From NCBI GenBank assembly GCA_036275295.1, contig DASUEB010000104.1, positions 1 through 13,244 of the forward strand: a stretch of DNA of 13,244 nt, written 5' to 3'. The DNA comes from DASUEB01 sp036275295. GTDB taxonomy: Bacteria; Bacteroidota; Bacteroidia; Flavobacteriales_D; Luteibaculaceae. The notes under the pieces were generated by a model that made no database searches, was not told the DNA's origin, and saw only the letters and a program-made list of their open reading frames with translations. This document shows positions 1 to 8,259 of the stretch, piece by piece. Positions within the stretch are counted from its first letter, which is position 1. Every line of letters begins with the position of its first letter. A program made the position numbers and the translations under genes.

Positions 1-36
1 CTGCGTTTATTACCTTGCAGCTTTATTTCGATACCG

Positions 37-1188
37 ATGAAAAATGATATGAAATTCGGCACCAAAGCCATTCACGCGGGACAAGAGCCCGATCCCACGA
101 CTGGGGCCATTATGACGCCGATCTTTCAGACGTCTACCTTCGTACAAGCCTCACCCGGAAATCACAAGGGCTACGGCTATGCCCGCGGTAAAAACCCAAC
201 CCGTGTGGCGCTTGAAAAATGCCTCGCTGCGCTTGAAAATGCAAAACACGGACTTTGTTTTAGCAGCGGACAAGGGGCCGAAGATGCCGTTGCCAAACTG
301 CTCAGACCCGGCGATGAAGTAATCACCGGAAATGACCTTTACGGTGGCACATACCGCATGTTCACCAAGGTATTTGCCCATTACGGCATTAAATTCCACT
401 TTATAGACCTCAGTCAGCCCCAGAACATCGAAAAATACGTCAATGCCAATACCAAGTTGCTCTGGATTGAAACCCCGACCAATCCCACAATGCAAATTGT
501 CGATATCGCCGGTTGTTCCGAGGTAGCCAAAAAACACCAACTCATCTTAGCCGTCGACAATACCTTTGCCTCGCCGTATCTTCAAAACCCCCTTGACCTC
601 GGCGCAGATATTGTGATGCATTCAGCTACGAAATACCTCGGCGGTCACAGCGATGTAATTATGGGAGCCCTCATGCTCAACAGAGATGATCTATACGAGC
701 AATTGGCTTTTATTGCCAATTCATGTGGTGCAGTGCCTGGTCCGATGGACAGCTTTTTGGTTCTGCGCGGACTCAAAACCCTTCACCTGCGCATGCAAGC
801 ACACTGCGCCAATGGCGAGCGCATTGCCCAATACCTGAGCACGCATCCGAAAATTGCCAAGGTATACTGGCCTGGCTTTGCCCATCATCCCAATCACGAG
901 GTGGCCAAGCGCCAAATGCGCGGTTTTGGGGGCATGATTAGTATTGTGCTCAAAGATGCGGATCTGCAGGAGACCTTCCGCATTGCCTCATCGTTTCAGG
1001 TTTTTTCGCTCGCCGAATCGCTGGGCGGGGTTGAGTCGCTCATCAATCACCCCGCCACCATGACCCACGCCTCTATTCCCCGCGAGGAGCGAGAGAAAGC
1101 GGGGGTTGTAGATAATTTGTTGAGACTTAGCGTAGGTGTAGAGGACATCGACGATCTGCTTGCCGATCTGGAACAGGCGCTGGCCTAG
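37..1188 (+). CDS. Cystathionine gamma-synthase / gamma-lyase family PLP enzyme
   Basis: 383-residue cytosolic PLP enzyme of the Cys/Met-metabolism family, which interconverts homoserine esters, cystathionine, cysteine and homocysteine. Visible motifs: the phosphate-binding 'YGYARGKNPTR' (residues 46-56), the PLP aspartate in 'AVDNTFASPY' (D174), the Schiff-base lysine in 'HSATKYLGGHSD' (K199), the family segment 'SLGGVESLINHPATMTHASI' (328-347), and the substrate-carboxylate arginine in 'LLRLSVGVED' (R363). Length is normal for the family. The start at 37 is the first ATG; an in-frame ATG at 49 (giving 'MKFGTKAIHAG') is equally plausible and matches where many relatives begin. Synthase, gamma-lyase and beta-lyase members cannot be told apart reliably by eye, so no symbol is given. 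The gene stands alone and ends just before a strong terminator facing purD. Confidence 0.93.
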   Translation: MKNDMKFGTKAIHAGQEPDPTTGAIMTPIFQTSTFVQASPGNHKGYGYARGKNPTRVALEKCLAALENAKHGLCFSSGQGAEDAVAKLLRPGDEVITGNDLYGGTYRMFTKVFAHYGIKFHFIDLSQPQNIEKYVNANTKLLWIETPTNPTMQIVDIAGCSEVAKKHQLILAVDNTFASPYLQNPLDLGADIVMHSATKYLGGHSDVIMGALMLNRDDLYEQLAFIANSCGAVPGPMDSFLVLRGLKTLHLRMQAHCANGERIAQYLSTHPKIAKVYWPGFAHHPNHEVAKRQMRGFGGMISIVLKDADLQETFRIASSFQVFSLAESLGGVESLINHPATMTHASIPREEREKAGVVDNLLRLSVGVEDIDDLLADLEQALA

Positions 1189-1242
1189 GTTTTTAATCAA
1201 CGAAAACCGTCTGCTTCGCATTCAAACCGGAGACCCATATTC

Positions 1243-1285
1243 ATCCTTCCCAATGCAGCACATGGCATTGGGGAGGATTTTTTTT
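1243..1285 (+). terminator. Rho-independent terminator
   Basis: A 14-bp stem (1243-1256 with 1265-1278, one G-T wobble), an 8-nt loop and a run of eight T at 1278-1285. It lies 55 bp after the cystathionine synthase/lyase stop codon. The T-tract is only on the plus side, so it should end that transcript rather than purD's. Confidence 0.88.
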
Positions 1286-1370
1286 GCGGTAAATTTTACG
1301 GGTATGCACAGCGAGCCGTGCGGATATGGTAGAGAACAGCGTGTGCATGCAGGCACGGGCAGCGGTTGGA

Positions 1371-2663
1371 TCAGGCTTCTAATTTGAGTAAGTCTATACC
1401 GATGTCTTTTCGAAAATTATGGCCATGGAAGTGTATAGGAGCCAGTCCGGCATAGCTTTTTTCGCGGGCTTCGGCGATGTTTTTTCCAAAGGCCGTTGCC
1501 GTCAAAACCCGTCCGCCATTGGTGAGCACTTGATCGCCTTCAGATCGTGTGCCCGCGTGAAAAATGAGCGCATCGGTCTGGGCAGCCTGATCCAAGCCTC
1601 CAATGACAAAGCCTTTCTGATAATCCTCGGGATAACCTCCGGAAACCATCATAACGGTGGTGGCTACTCTTTCGTCGATCTCTAGGTCTGATTCAGATAG
1701 GGTCTCGGTGGCCACATTCTCGAGCAGTCCTAAAAGGTCTGATTTAATGCGGGGGATGACAACCTCGGTCTCGGGATCGCCCATGCGGCAATTGTATTCA
1801 ATGACAAAAGGCTCGCCGCCCACATTCATCAGGCCTATGAAGATAAAACCTTTGTAGTGTATGCCCTCTTGCTGTAGGCCTTTTACCGTAGGAGCAATGA
1901 TGCGCGCCTCTACGCGGTCTATAAAATCTTTATTGGCGAAGGGAACGGGTGATACGGCTCCCATACCGCCGGTGTTGAGTCCTTGATCTCCGTCGCCGAT
2001 GCGTTTGTAATCTTTGGCCTCTGGTAAAATGCGGTATCCGTGGCCGTCGGTGAGTACAAAAACCGATAGTTCAATGCCTTTGAGAAATTCCTCGATGACT
2101 ACCTTGCTGCTTGCTGCGCCGAATTTGGCGTCTTTGAGCATGGAACGCAGTTCGATCTTGGCTTCCGCGAGGTCGTTTAAGATGAGCACGCCTTTTCCGG
2201 CCGCCAATCCGTCGGCTTTTAACACGTAAGGTGCTTTCAAGGTCTCCAGGAAGGCCAAGCCCTCATGTAAGGTGTCGGCTGTAAAAGTTTGGTATTTGGC
2301 GGTTGGGATGTGATACTTCTGCATGAATTTTTTGCTGAAATCCTTGCTGCCTTCGAGTTGAGCGCCTTTTTGATCGGGCCCGATGATCGCTACTTTTTGG
2401 AGCTCGGGATCGGCGCGGAAAAAATCAACGATGCCCTTCACCAACGGAGCTTCGGGACCTACAACCACCAAGCTTATGCGGTGCTGTAGCACGGCGTCTT
2501 TGATGGCGTCAAAGTCGGTTTCGCTCAGGTTGAGGTTGGTGCCCAGAGCCGATGTTCCCGCATTGCCCGGTGCAAAGAAGAGCTGGTCAAGCAGCGAACT
2601 CTGTGCTATTTTCCATCCTAAGGCGTGTTCCCGTCCTCCGGAACCAATGATCAATACGTTCAT
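1371..2663 (-). CDS. purD: Phosphoribosylamine-glycine ligase (GARS)
   Basis: Catalyses the second committed step of de novo purine synthesis, joining glycine to 5-phosphoribosylamine with ATP, in the cytosol. The protein is 430 residues, the usual length. It starts with the N-domain signature 'MNVLIIGSGGREHAL', has the central ATP-grasp domain ('YVLKADGLAAGKGV', 'VVIEEFLKGIELSV', 'GLNTGGMGAVSPVP') and carries the GARS family signature 'RMGDPETE'. The open frame extends 26 codons upstream, but the family always begins at 'MNVLIIGSGG', so the ATG at 2661-2663 is chosen. It is divergent from the phosphoglycerate mutase-like gene, with 51 bp between the two starts. No terminator is evident after its stop at 1371. 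Confidence 0.97.
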   Translation of the reverse strand: MNVLIIGSGGREHALGWKIAQSSLLDQLFFAPGNAGTSALGTNLNLSETDFDAIKDAVLQHRISLVVVGPEAPLVKGIVDFFRADPELQKVAIIGPDQKGAQLEGSKDFSKKFMQKYHIPTAKYQTFTADTLHEGLAFLETLKAPYVLKADGLAAGKGVLILNDLAEAKIELRSMLKDAKFGAASSKVVIEEFLKGIELSVFVLTDGHGYRILPEAKDYKRIGDGDQGLNTGGMGAVSPVPFANKDFIDRVEARIIAPTVKGLQQEGIHYKGFIFIGLMNVGGEPFVIEYNCRMGDPETEVVIPRIKSDLLGLLENVATETLSESDLEIDERVATTVMMVSGGYPEDYQKGFVIGGLDQAAQTDALIFHAGTRSEGDQVLTNGGRVLTATAFGKNIAEAREKSYAGLAPIHFHGHNFRKDIGIDLLKLEA

Positions 2664-2714
2664 AATCCGACTAATTTTGGGCAAAGAAAGCAATTCAAAA
2701 CGGGAATAAAAAAG

Positions 2715-3335
2715 ATGGGGCAATTGATCTTGCTTAGGCACGGAGAGTCGACATACAACCGAGACGGGCGATTTGCCGGCACGGTCGATGTTCCGCTCAC
2801 CGAAAAAGGAGAGGAGCAGGCTCGGGAAGCGGCCAGAAAGTTATCTGACATCCCCGTTGACGCCATTTTTGTCTCTGAGCGATTGCGTGCCCGTCAGACC
2901 CTGGAAATAGCCCGCGAAATAGCCAGCCACTGGCCTGTAGAGCGCGTCGACCACCGCTTGAATGAGCAGCATTTTGGCGATCTGGAAGGGGTGCGCAAAA
3001 GCGATGTGTTACGTCAGCACGGAATTGCATTGCTGGAGCAGTGGCGGCGATCGTGGAATGGAAGTCCGCCCCGAGGAGAGCGATTTTTACAGGTTCAGAT
3101 GAGGGTAGGTGCTTTTTATACCGAGGAAATATGGCCGCTGATGCAGCAGGGAAAGTGCGTTTTGCTAGTGGCCCATGGCAACAGCTTGCGCGCATTAGCC
3201 ATACAACTCTTGGCGCTACAATGGCATGAAATTCCTACCTTTGCACTCGGAAACGCCGAACCCCTGCTATTGACGTACCACCCTGAGGATTTGGCTTTTT
3301 CAGTGTACTATGGAAGTGAAAACCATCGCCGTTGA
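2715..3335 (+). CDS. gpmA: 2,3-bisphosphoglycerate-dependent phosphoglycerate mutase-like enzyme
   Basis: 206-residue histidine phosphatase. The phospho-acceptor motif is 'LLRHGES' (H9), followed by 'RFAGTVDVPLTEKG' matching the mutase 'F.G..D..LT..G' pattern. 'SERLRARQT' (about 55-62), 'RLNEQHFGDLEG' (81-92, acid/base glutamate E84) and 'AHGNSLRAL' (second histidine H154) complete the cofactor-dependent mutase pattern; 'RRSWNGSPP' is also typical of GpmA. The expected role is 3-phosphoglycerate to 2-phosphoglycerate in glycolysis. The usual 'GESL' region reads 'GERFLQVQMRV' and the protein is of the short kind, so a general phosphatase cannot be excluded. The open frame reaches back to 2625, inside purD, but homology begins at 'MGQLILLRHG', so ATG 2715 is used. 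It is the first gene of a four-gene run and overlaps the next by 26 bp. Confidence 0.82.
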   Translation: MGQLILLRHGESTYNRDGRFAGTVDVPLTEKGEEQAREAARKLSDIPVDAIFVSERLRARQTLEIAREIASHWPVERVDHRLNEQHFGDLEGVRKSDVLRQHGIALLEQWRRSWNGSPPRGERFLQVQMRVGAFYTEEIWPLMQQGKCVLLVAHGNSLRALAIQLLALQWHEIPTFALGNAEPLLLTYHPEDLAFSVYYGSENHRR

Positions 3336-3753
3336 TTTTGACGGAACCATTGTTGAGCACAAGTACCCCGAGATAGGGCGCGAAATGGCTTTTGCCTTTA
3401 CGACCCTAAAAATGTTGCAGAAAAAGGGTCATCGACTCATTCTGTGGACCTACCGATCGGGTGTTTACCTCGATCAAGCGGTGGAATTCTGCCGGAAAAA
3501 TGGAGTTGAATTTTACGCCGTAAATAAAAGTTTTCCCGAGGAGGATTTTAATCCTGCCACGGATTCCCGGAAAATTGATGCCGACCTCTTCATTGACGAC
3601 CGCAATGTGGGTGGTTTTCTGGGTTGGGGCGAGATTTATCAGATGTTGCACCCGGGCGATGGGGCCTTTCAGCATCAACTCACCAACAAAAAGGCACACA
3701 AAAACGAAGTCAAAGGCGAGGGATCGTTTTTTGGCAGATTATTTGGAAAATAG
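3310..3753 (+). CDS. Small HAD-superfamily phosphatase (BT0820-like)
   Basis: 147-residue capless HAD hydrolase. Motif I is 'AVDFDGTIVEH' with nucleophile D9 and acid/base D11. Motif II is the threonine in 'ILWTYRSG', and motif IV is the acidic 'LFIDDRNVGG'. The motif spacing and the 'YPEIGRE' stretch after motif I resemble a small Bacteroidota family that I recall from Bacteroides BT0820. The substrate is unknown. The last 25 or so residues, after 'MLHPGDG', are a Lys/Gly-rich tail beyond the core fold. The ATG at 3310 lies within the end of the mutase-like gene (26 bp overlap), which suggests translational coupling. map begins 3 bp after its stop. Cytosolic; no signal peptide or membrane segment. 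Confidence 0.85.
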   Translation: MEVKTIAVDFDGTIVEHKYPEIGREMAFAFTTLKMLQKKGHRLILWTYRSGVYLDQAVEFCRKNGVEFYAVNKSFPEEDFNPATDSRKIDADLFIDDRNVGGFLGWGEIYQMLHPGDGAFQHQLTNKKAHKNEVKGEGSFFGRLFGK

Positions 3754-3756
3754 AAC

Positions 3757-4542
3757 ATGATTATACTCAAAACAAAGGAAGAAATTGAGCTGATGCGATT
3801 GAGTGCCCAAGTGGTTTCAAAGACCCTGGGTGTGGTTGCGGGTTTAATTCGTCCGGGCATCACTCCCAAGGAACTCGACCGCCGAGCCGAAGAGTGCATC
3901 CGCGATCTCGGCGCTGTGCCCGCATTTAAAGGCTACAACGGCTATCCATTTACCCTTTGCACCTCGGTCAACGAGCAAGTGGTTCACGGCATGCCAACCG
4001 ATCGACCCCTGCAAAGCGGCGATATCATCTCGGTTGATTGCGGAGCCATTCTCAACGATTTCTACGGCGATCACGCTTACACCTTCTGTGTGGGTGAGGT
4101 AGATCCTCAGGTTAGACAACTGGTGGAGGTTACCAAGGAGAGTTTGTACCTGGGCATTGAGCAAATGCGCGATGGTAACCGAACCGGCGACATCGGGTAC
4201 GCGATTCAAGCGTATACCGAAGGGTACGGCTACGGCGTGGTGCGCGAGCTGGTGGGTCACGGCCTCGGTCGAAGACTTCACGAAAAACCCGAAGTGCCCA
4301 ACTACGGGAAAAAAGGCAAAGGCGTCTTGCTAAAAGAAGGACTGGTACTGGCCGTTGAACCTATGATCAATATGGGTACACGCAACGTTCGCCAACTCAG
4401 CGACGGATGGACCATTGTCACCGGCGATGGCAAACCTTCGGCTCATTTTGAGCACGATATCGCCATTGTGAACGGACAACCCGAAATCTTATCTACTTTT
4501 AAATTTGTTGAGGAAGCCCTGGGCATTCCGGTAACTGTTTGA
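3757..4542 (+). CDS. map: Type I methionine aminopeptidase
   Basis: Removes the initiator methionine from nascent cytosolic proteins using a two-metal centre. It has 261 residues with every catalytic position present: H77 in 'VVHGMP', metal ligands D94 ('SVDCGA') and D105 ('YGDHAY'), H168 ('GHGLGR'), H175 ('LHEKP'), E201 ('AVEPMI') and E232 ('HFEHDIAI'). These match the E. coli enzyme with a constant shift of three residues. There is no N-terminal zinc-finger extension, as expected for a bacterial type I enzyme. It sits 3 bp after the HAD gene and 1 bp before the methyltransferase, so it is almost certainly co-transcribed with them rather than lying in a ribosomal-protein operon. Confidence 0.97.
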   Translation: MIILKTKEEIELMRLSAQVVSKTLGVVAGLIRPGITPKELDRRAEECIRDLGAVPAFKGYNGYPFTLCTSVNEQVVHGMPTDRPLQSGDIISVDCGAILNDFYGDHAYTFCVGEVDPQVRQLVEVTKESLYLGIEQMRDGNRTGDIGYAIQAYTEGYGYGVVRELVGHGLGRRLHEKPEVPNYGKKGKGVLLKEGLVLAVEPMINMGTRNVRQLSDGWTIVTGDGKPSAHFEHDIAIVNGQPEILSTFKFVEEALGIPVTV

Positions 4543-4543
4543 T

Positions 4544-5314
4544 ATGCGCAATCTATACCACTTCATCCTCACCCGCGTTCCGCGTCCCATTCTTATCCGA
4601 CTGAGTTACCTCTTCAATAAAATTGCCCCTTTGATCTACGCAGGCAATCGGTTCGAAGACCCCATCGACGGCAGAAAATACAGAAAATTACTGCCCTACG
4701 GCGCCTTGGTGATGCGCGAGAACGTTTTGGCTCCGGGCAGCTTGTCGCTCGAGCGCCATCGGCTGCTGTGGCTCTACTTACAGAAAAAAACGAATTTTTT
4801 CACCGCACCCAAACTCAAAGTCCTGCATATCGCTCCTGAGCAATGTTTTTACAAGCGATTTAGAAATCAATCGAACTTGGAATACCTAACCGGCGATATT
4901 GAAAGCCCCTTGGCCGATGTGAAATTTGACCTGCACCAGGCTCCGTTTGAGGATAATTCCTTTGATGTAATCTTTTGCAATCACGTGTTGGAACATGTTG
5001 ACGACTACATGCAGTGCATGCGCGAGCTGAAAAGAATTATGAAACCCGGTGGCTGGGGTATTTTCCAAGTGCCCATCGACTACCAGCGCAGCACCACCTA
5101 CGAAGACAAAAGCATCACCAGCGAGGAGGATCGTCTCATTCACTACTGGCAGAAAGATCACGTGCGGTTATTTGGCAACGATTATCCCCAGCATTTGCGC
5201 AATGCGGGCTTTGAAGTGGTAGAGGAGCACCTTCAAAAGGAGATTGGTCAACTTTTGAGCAACCGCTACCGCTTGCCCGATTATGAACCTATTTATCTTT
5301 GTAAAAAAAGCTAA
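4544..5314 (+). CDS. Class I SAM-dependent methyltransferase (type 11-like)
   Basis: 256-residue Rossmann-type methyltransferase of unknown substrate. Residues 90-120 hold strand 1 and motif I ('LKVLHIAPEQ') and motif II ('YLTGDIESP'). The motif IV/V region 'FDVIFCNHVLEHVDDY' (140-155), then 'RIMKPGGWGIFQVP' (165-177), are typical of methyltransferase type 11. Motif I lacks the usual 'GxGxG' loop and has 'IAPE' instead, a variant I associate with a Bacteroidota family often found near map. The first 35 residues are hydrophobic-basic but not a clean signal peptide, so weak membrane association is possible. The start is 1 bp after the map stop, so translational coupling is likely. It is the last gene of the run. 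Confidence 0.83.
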   Translation: MRNLYHFILTRVPRPILIRLSYLFNKIAPLIYAGNRFEDPIDGRKYRKLLPYGALVMRENVLAPGSLSLERHRLLWLYLQKKTNFFTAPKLKVLHIAPEQCFYKRFRNQSNLEYLTGDIESPLADVKFDLHQAPFEDNSFDVIFCNHVLEHVDDYMQCMRELKRIMKPGGWGIFQVPIDYQRSTTYEDKSITSEEDRLIHYWQKDHVRLFGNDYPQHLRNAGFEVVEEHLQKEIGQLLSNRYRLPDYEPIYLCKKS

Positions 5315-5348
5315 GCACATCCCATAACATCCCTAAAAAGCGCCATTA

Positions 5349-5377
5349 TTGACAAAGAGAATTTAATTTGCTATATT
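5349..5377 (+). promoter_or_regulatory. Putative promoter for the LamG protein gene
   Basis: TTGACA at 5349-5354, a 17-bp spacer, and TATATT at 5372-5377 (read on as TATATTAA, partly resembling the Bacteroidota TAnnTTTG box). The ATG at 5386 is only 8 bp beyond, so the transcript would be nearly leaderless. The match is to the sequence pattern only. Confidence 0.35.
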
Positions 5378-5385
5378 AAACCTAC

Positions 5386-7047
5386 ATGTTTCAATCCCTA
5401 CTGCGAATTGCACTGGTCGTTTTTTTTGGTTTCAACATCGCTGAGGCCGTTGTTGCTCAGCGAAATAGCAATGCCTGGCACCTCAGGGATCAGGGCAACG
5501 GACTCTGCAACTTTGTGATCGACAGCGCCTTTACCTTTGAGGCTTTGGTTAAATCAAACCAAGTGAATACCGGTGTAAACCCAAACCCCATTTATCACTC
5601 GCAAAGTTCAACAAACGATTTCAATTTCAGTTTGGAGGAGGTAGAAGCTACGGTGCAAACCGCTCAGGGTCCGCAAACCCTGCGGTTTAGCACGCGCCTT
5701 ACTCCCCAGGTCGGTCAGTGGTATCACTATGCCGTGACCTACGACGGATTTTACCTGCGTGCTTACATCGACGGATGTTTGATGGATAGCGCTTTTGCCC
5801 GCGGGATTGTACAATACAGTGGACAGTTGTTGATCGGTCAAAACGACAACAATTTTAGTTCGCCCCGATTCACCGGCGAACTGGATGAAATGCGTTTTTG
5901 GACGGTGGCCCGCACCCAACAGGAGCTCATAAATAACATGAACAACGAGCTCAATTTTGCTGCCGAAGGCAACCTTTTCGGATATATCAATCTGGAAGGA
6001 ACCAATCCCAATCGCATAGCCGAAATTCCCAACCGAACCACATTCTTTGTGTGTTTAACCGGTGGTGCCAATACTACCGAGCCGTCGGTGATATTTAACC
6101 CCGAGGTTTTTGTTTTGGATTCACTGGTGCTGAAACCTTTGTCTTGTAAAATTCAGAATGACGCTTCGGCCCGGTTTTTCACCTCATTTTCTCAATACAG
6201 TGCCGCACTGAACAACCAGACGCCTGTGAGCATGAAAAACGAGTTCGACAGTATTACTGCCGGCAATTACACCCTTCGCATTGAACTTCCCACCGGATGT
6301 ATAGTAAGAAGGCCATTCCGTATCGATTCGCGCAGAAGGCTTACCTCAGTGCCCTCATTCACCAGTTCTGGCTGTTATGGCGATACCTTGCTCCTTTTTG
6401 CAGGTGTCACCGATAGCGTGGTGGTAGACTGGCAAGAGCCTCAATTAACCGCTGCAGGTTACAGCGCATTTACCATTCACGATTCACTTCCCAACGTGTA
6501 TTCTTTCCGGGTTTCTCACTTGGAATGCGATACCACCTACACTCTAACGGTACCCGGCGGTTTTACGGTAAAACCCAGTTTGTCGGTAAGTGACACTTGC
6601 CTCGATGCCCTCTTGGAACTATGTGTTTCCAGTCCTGCTTTTGCCTCAGCGCAATGGATGGACGGACGCACCAGGCCGTGCATTGATGTAAGGACAACCG
6701 GCCTTTGGCAATGTGAAATCACCGATACCACAGGCTGTTCAGCGGTTGTAGAGACAATTGTGCGCGAATGTAACCCGCAAGTTTTTATTCCCAATGCCTT
6801 CACCCCCGATGGCGATGGGATCAACGATCGATTTGAAGTGGTTGATCACCAAGGTTTAGTGCTCTCGATGCGGGTTTGGGATCGATGGGGCAACGAGCTG
6901 ATCAGCCGCGATGAGGCACCCTGGGCTTGGGATGGAACAGCCAAAAATCAAACCATGGCGCTGGGCATGTATGCGGTACAGGTGCGTTACGTCGATCAGC
7001 AGGGAAAAACCAAGACCCATTTCGGATTGGTTCGATTGCTGCCGTAA
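5386..7047 (+). CDS. Secreted LamG-domain protein with T9SS type B C-terminal sorting domain
   Basis: 553 residues, exported. An N-terminal signal peptide ends near 'AEAVVAQ' (about 25). Residues about 27-205 form a LamG/concanavalin-like jelly-roll: 'FTFEALVK', 'GQWYHYAVTYDGFYLRAYID' (110-129), 'GQLLIGQNDNN', 'GELDEMRFWTVARTQQEL'. Residues 240-460 are Ser/Thr- and Cys-containing beta-rich sequence resembling the spacer regions of large adhesins. Residues about 465-553 are the gliding-motility-type sorting domain, with the hallmark 'FIPNAFTPDGDGINDRF', 'VWDRWGNEL' and 'GMYAVQVRY'. The known role of that domain is secretion through T9SS and retention at, or release from, the cell surface. A carbohydrate- or surface-binding role is plausible for LamG but unproven here. 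The gene is monocistronic: 71 bp after the methyltransferase and 21 bp from the convergent esterase. Confidence 0.9.
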   Translation: MFQSLLRIALVVFFGFNIAEAVVAQRNSNAWHLRDQGNGLCNFVIDSAFTFEALVKSNQVNTGVNPNPIYHSQSSTNDFNFSLEEVEATVQTAQGPQTLRFSTRLTPQVGQWYHYAVTYDGFYLRAYIDGCLMDSAFARGIVQYSGQLLIGQNDNNFSSPRFTGELDEMRFWTVARTQQELINNMNNELNFAAEGNLFGYINLEGTNPNRIAEIPNRTTFFVCLTGGANTTEPSVIFNPEVFVLDSLVLKPLSCKIQNDASARFFTSFSQYSAALNNQTPVSMKNEFDSITAGNYTLRIELPTGCIVRRPFRIDSRRRLTSVPSFTSSGCYGDTLLLFAGVTDSVVVDWQEPQLTAAGYSAFTIHDSLPNVYSFRVSHLECDTTYTLTVPGGFTVKPSLSVSDTCLDALLELCVSSPAFASAQWMDGRTRPCIDVRTTGLWQCEITDTTGCSAVVETIVRECNPQVFIPNAFTPDGDGINDRFEVVDHQGLVLSMRVWDRWGNELISRDEAPWAWDGTAKNQTMALGMYAVQVRYVDQQGKTKTHFGLVRLLP

Positions 7048-7068
7048 GACTAGCCGTATTTCCTTAAA

Positions 7069-8259
7069 TCAGTGTTTGGCGAACCTTTTTTGAATGCGGT
7101 TCCCGCGGTAATCGATCTGGAGATGGTATAATCCGGTTTCCAAAAATTCAATGTCAATGGTTTTTGAACCAGCCAGCGTGGCTAGGATCTGGCCGGTGCT
7201 GCTGTAGAGGATTATTTTAAGCTCGGTAAGGGGTTCAAACAGACCGTCTATGTGCAAAGTGTTTTCGGCTGGATTGGGATAAAGCGAAAAGGCGGCTAAG
7301 GTTTGCGATTCAATACCAACTTCATTCGCGGCGCAACGCTTAAATGGACTGAAAAAACGCCACAGTTCGGTGCTTCCGTCGATGTCGAGATTGGTGTTGC
7401 CCAGCACGGCGGCTTGCGAGGCAACGTAGACGCCCGGCCAGGTATGGCCACCGTTGATCAATTTGTAAAACCACACGTCGGCAGCACAATCGCATTGAGT
7501 GTAGCGATAAAATTCGGCCGTCGACTCATCGGCTGCAAGGGAGTCAGGTATCATAACCACAGGTTCCGCTTGTTGGCAACTATTGTGTTTGACCCAACGC
7601 TGAACCACGGAGTCGACTGGCACGACGGGAAGGACCTGCGGATTTTGCATCACCCCGCCTTCATACGGCATCGCAGGGTCTGAAGTGCCATTAAAAAACG
7701 CCATCGGAACGGGTTTAGACGGCAAGCAGGTCTGAAAGCGCACCGTATCCATGGATGAGCCTAAGCTGGCCATGGCAGCAAATCGTTCAGGGGTTTCACA
7801 GGCCAGGCGCTGCACCATGAAGCCGCCATTCGAGAAACCGCAGGCATAAATGCGTTGGGTGTCCAACTGAAATCGAACTTTCAACGTGTCAATGAGGGCG
7901 TGAATAAACCCCACATCGTCGATTCCCATTTGATCGGCCGAGGTATTTCTTCCGTCGGCCCACGAAAAGCCGGGCGGGGCACTGCCAATACCTTGAGGCC
8001 AGGCCACTATAAACCCATTTTTATCGGCTACCGGATTCAGGCGCGAAAATCCTTGGGCATTCACCATGTTGCCGCTTCCGCCGTGCAAACTGATCACTAA
8101 AGGCAACGCAACGCCGGGTTGGTAATTGTCGGGCAGGTGCACCATAAACTTGCGTTGGTAACCTTGATGCAAAATGCTGTCGGTAATTTGTGCTTTTGCG
8201 TTGGGCAGTGCAAAGATGATCACTAAACCCATCAGGAGGAGAACAGAGCGGTGGAGCAT
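7069..8259 (-). CDS. Secreted PHB-depolymerase/feruloyl-esterase-like hydrolase with T9SS type A sorting domain
   Basis: 396 residues, exported. The signal peptide 'MLHRSVLLLMGLVIIFALPN' ends at 'AKAQ' (about 24). Residues 30-305 are an alpha/beta hydrolase of the LpqC/PHB-depolymerase esterase type. The oxyanion region is 'VISLHGGSGN', the nucleophile is S143 in 'ACGFSNGGFM', and the likely triad partners are D194 in 'FFNGTSDPAMPYEGG' and H272 in 'NGGHTWPG'. Residues about 322-396 are a type A sorting domain: 'FSLYPNPAENTLHI', 'LYSSTGQIL', 'LETGLYHLQI' and a basic tail. It should act outside the cell on an ester such as a polyester, acetylated xylan or feruloylated polysaccharide; the sequence does not say which. 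It converges on the LamG gene and is the last chromosomal-type gene before the accessory region. Confidence 0.88.
   Translation of the reverse strand: MLHRSVLLLMGLVIIFALPNAKAQITDSILHQGYQRKFMVHLPDNYQPGVALPLVISLHGGSGNMVNAQGFSRLNPVADKNGFIVAWPQGIGSAPPGFSWADGRNTSADQMGIDDVGFIHALIDTLKVRFQLDTQRIYACGFSNGGFMVQRLACETPERFAAMASLGSSMDTVRFQTCLPSKPVPMAFFNGTSDPAMPYEGGVMQNPQVLPVVPVDSVVQRWVKHNSCQQAEPVVMIPDSLAADESTAEFYRYTQCDCAADVWFYKLINGGHTWPGVYVASQAAVLGNTNLDIDGSTELWRFFSPFKRCAANEVGIESQTLAAFSLYPNPAENTLHIDGLFEPLTELKIILYSSTGQILATLAGSKTIDIEFLETGLYHLQIDYRGNRIQKRFAKH

Noticed and set aside
2797..3195. 132-codon minus-strand open frame opposite the phosphoglycerate mutase-like gene
   Set aside because: Entirely inside a gene with clear motifs on the plus strand; no family resemblance.
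7048..7068. Bidirectional terminator between the convergent LamG and esterase genes
   Set aside because: Only 21 bp, with no stem and no T-tract on either strand.
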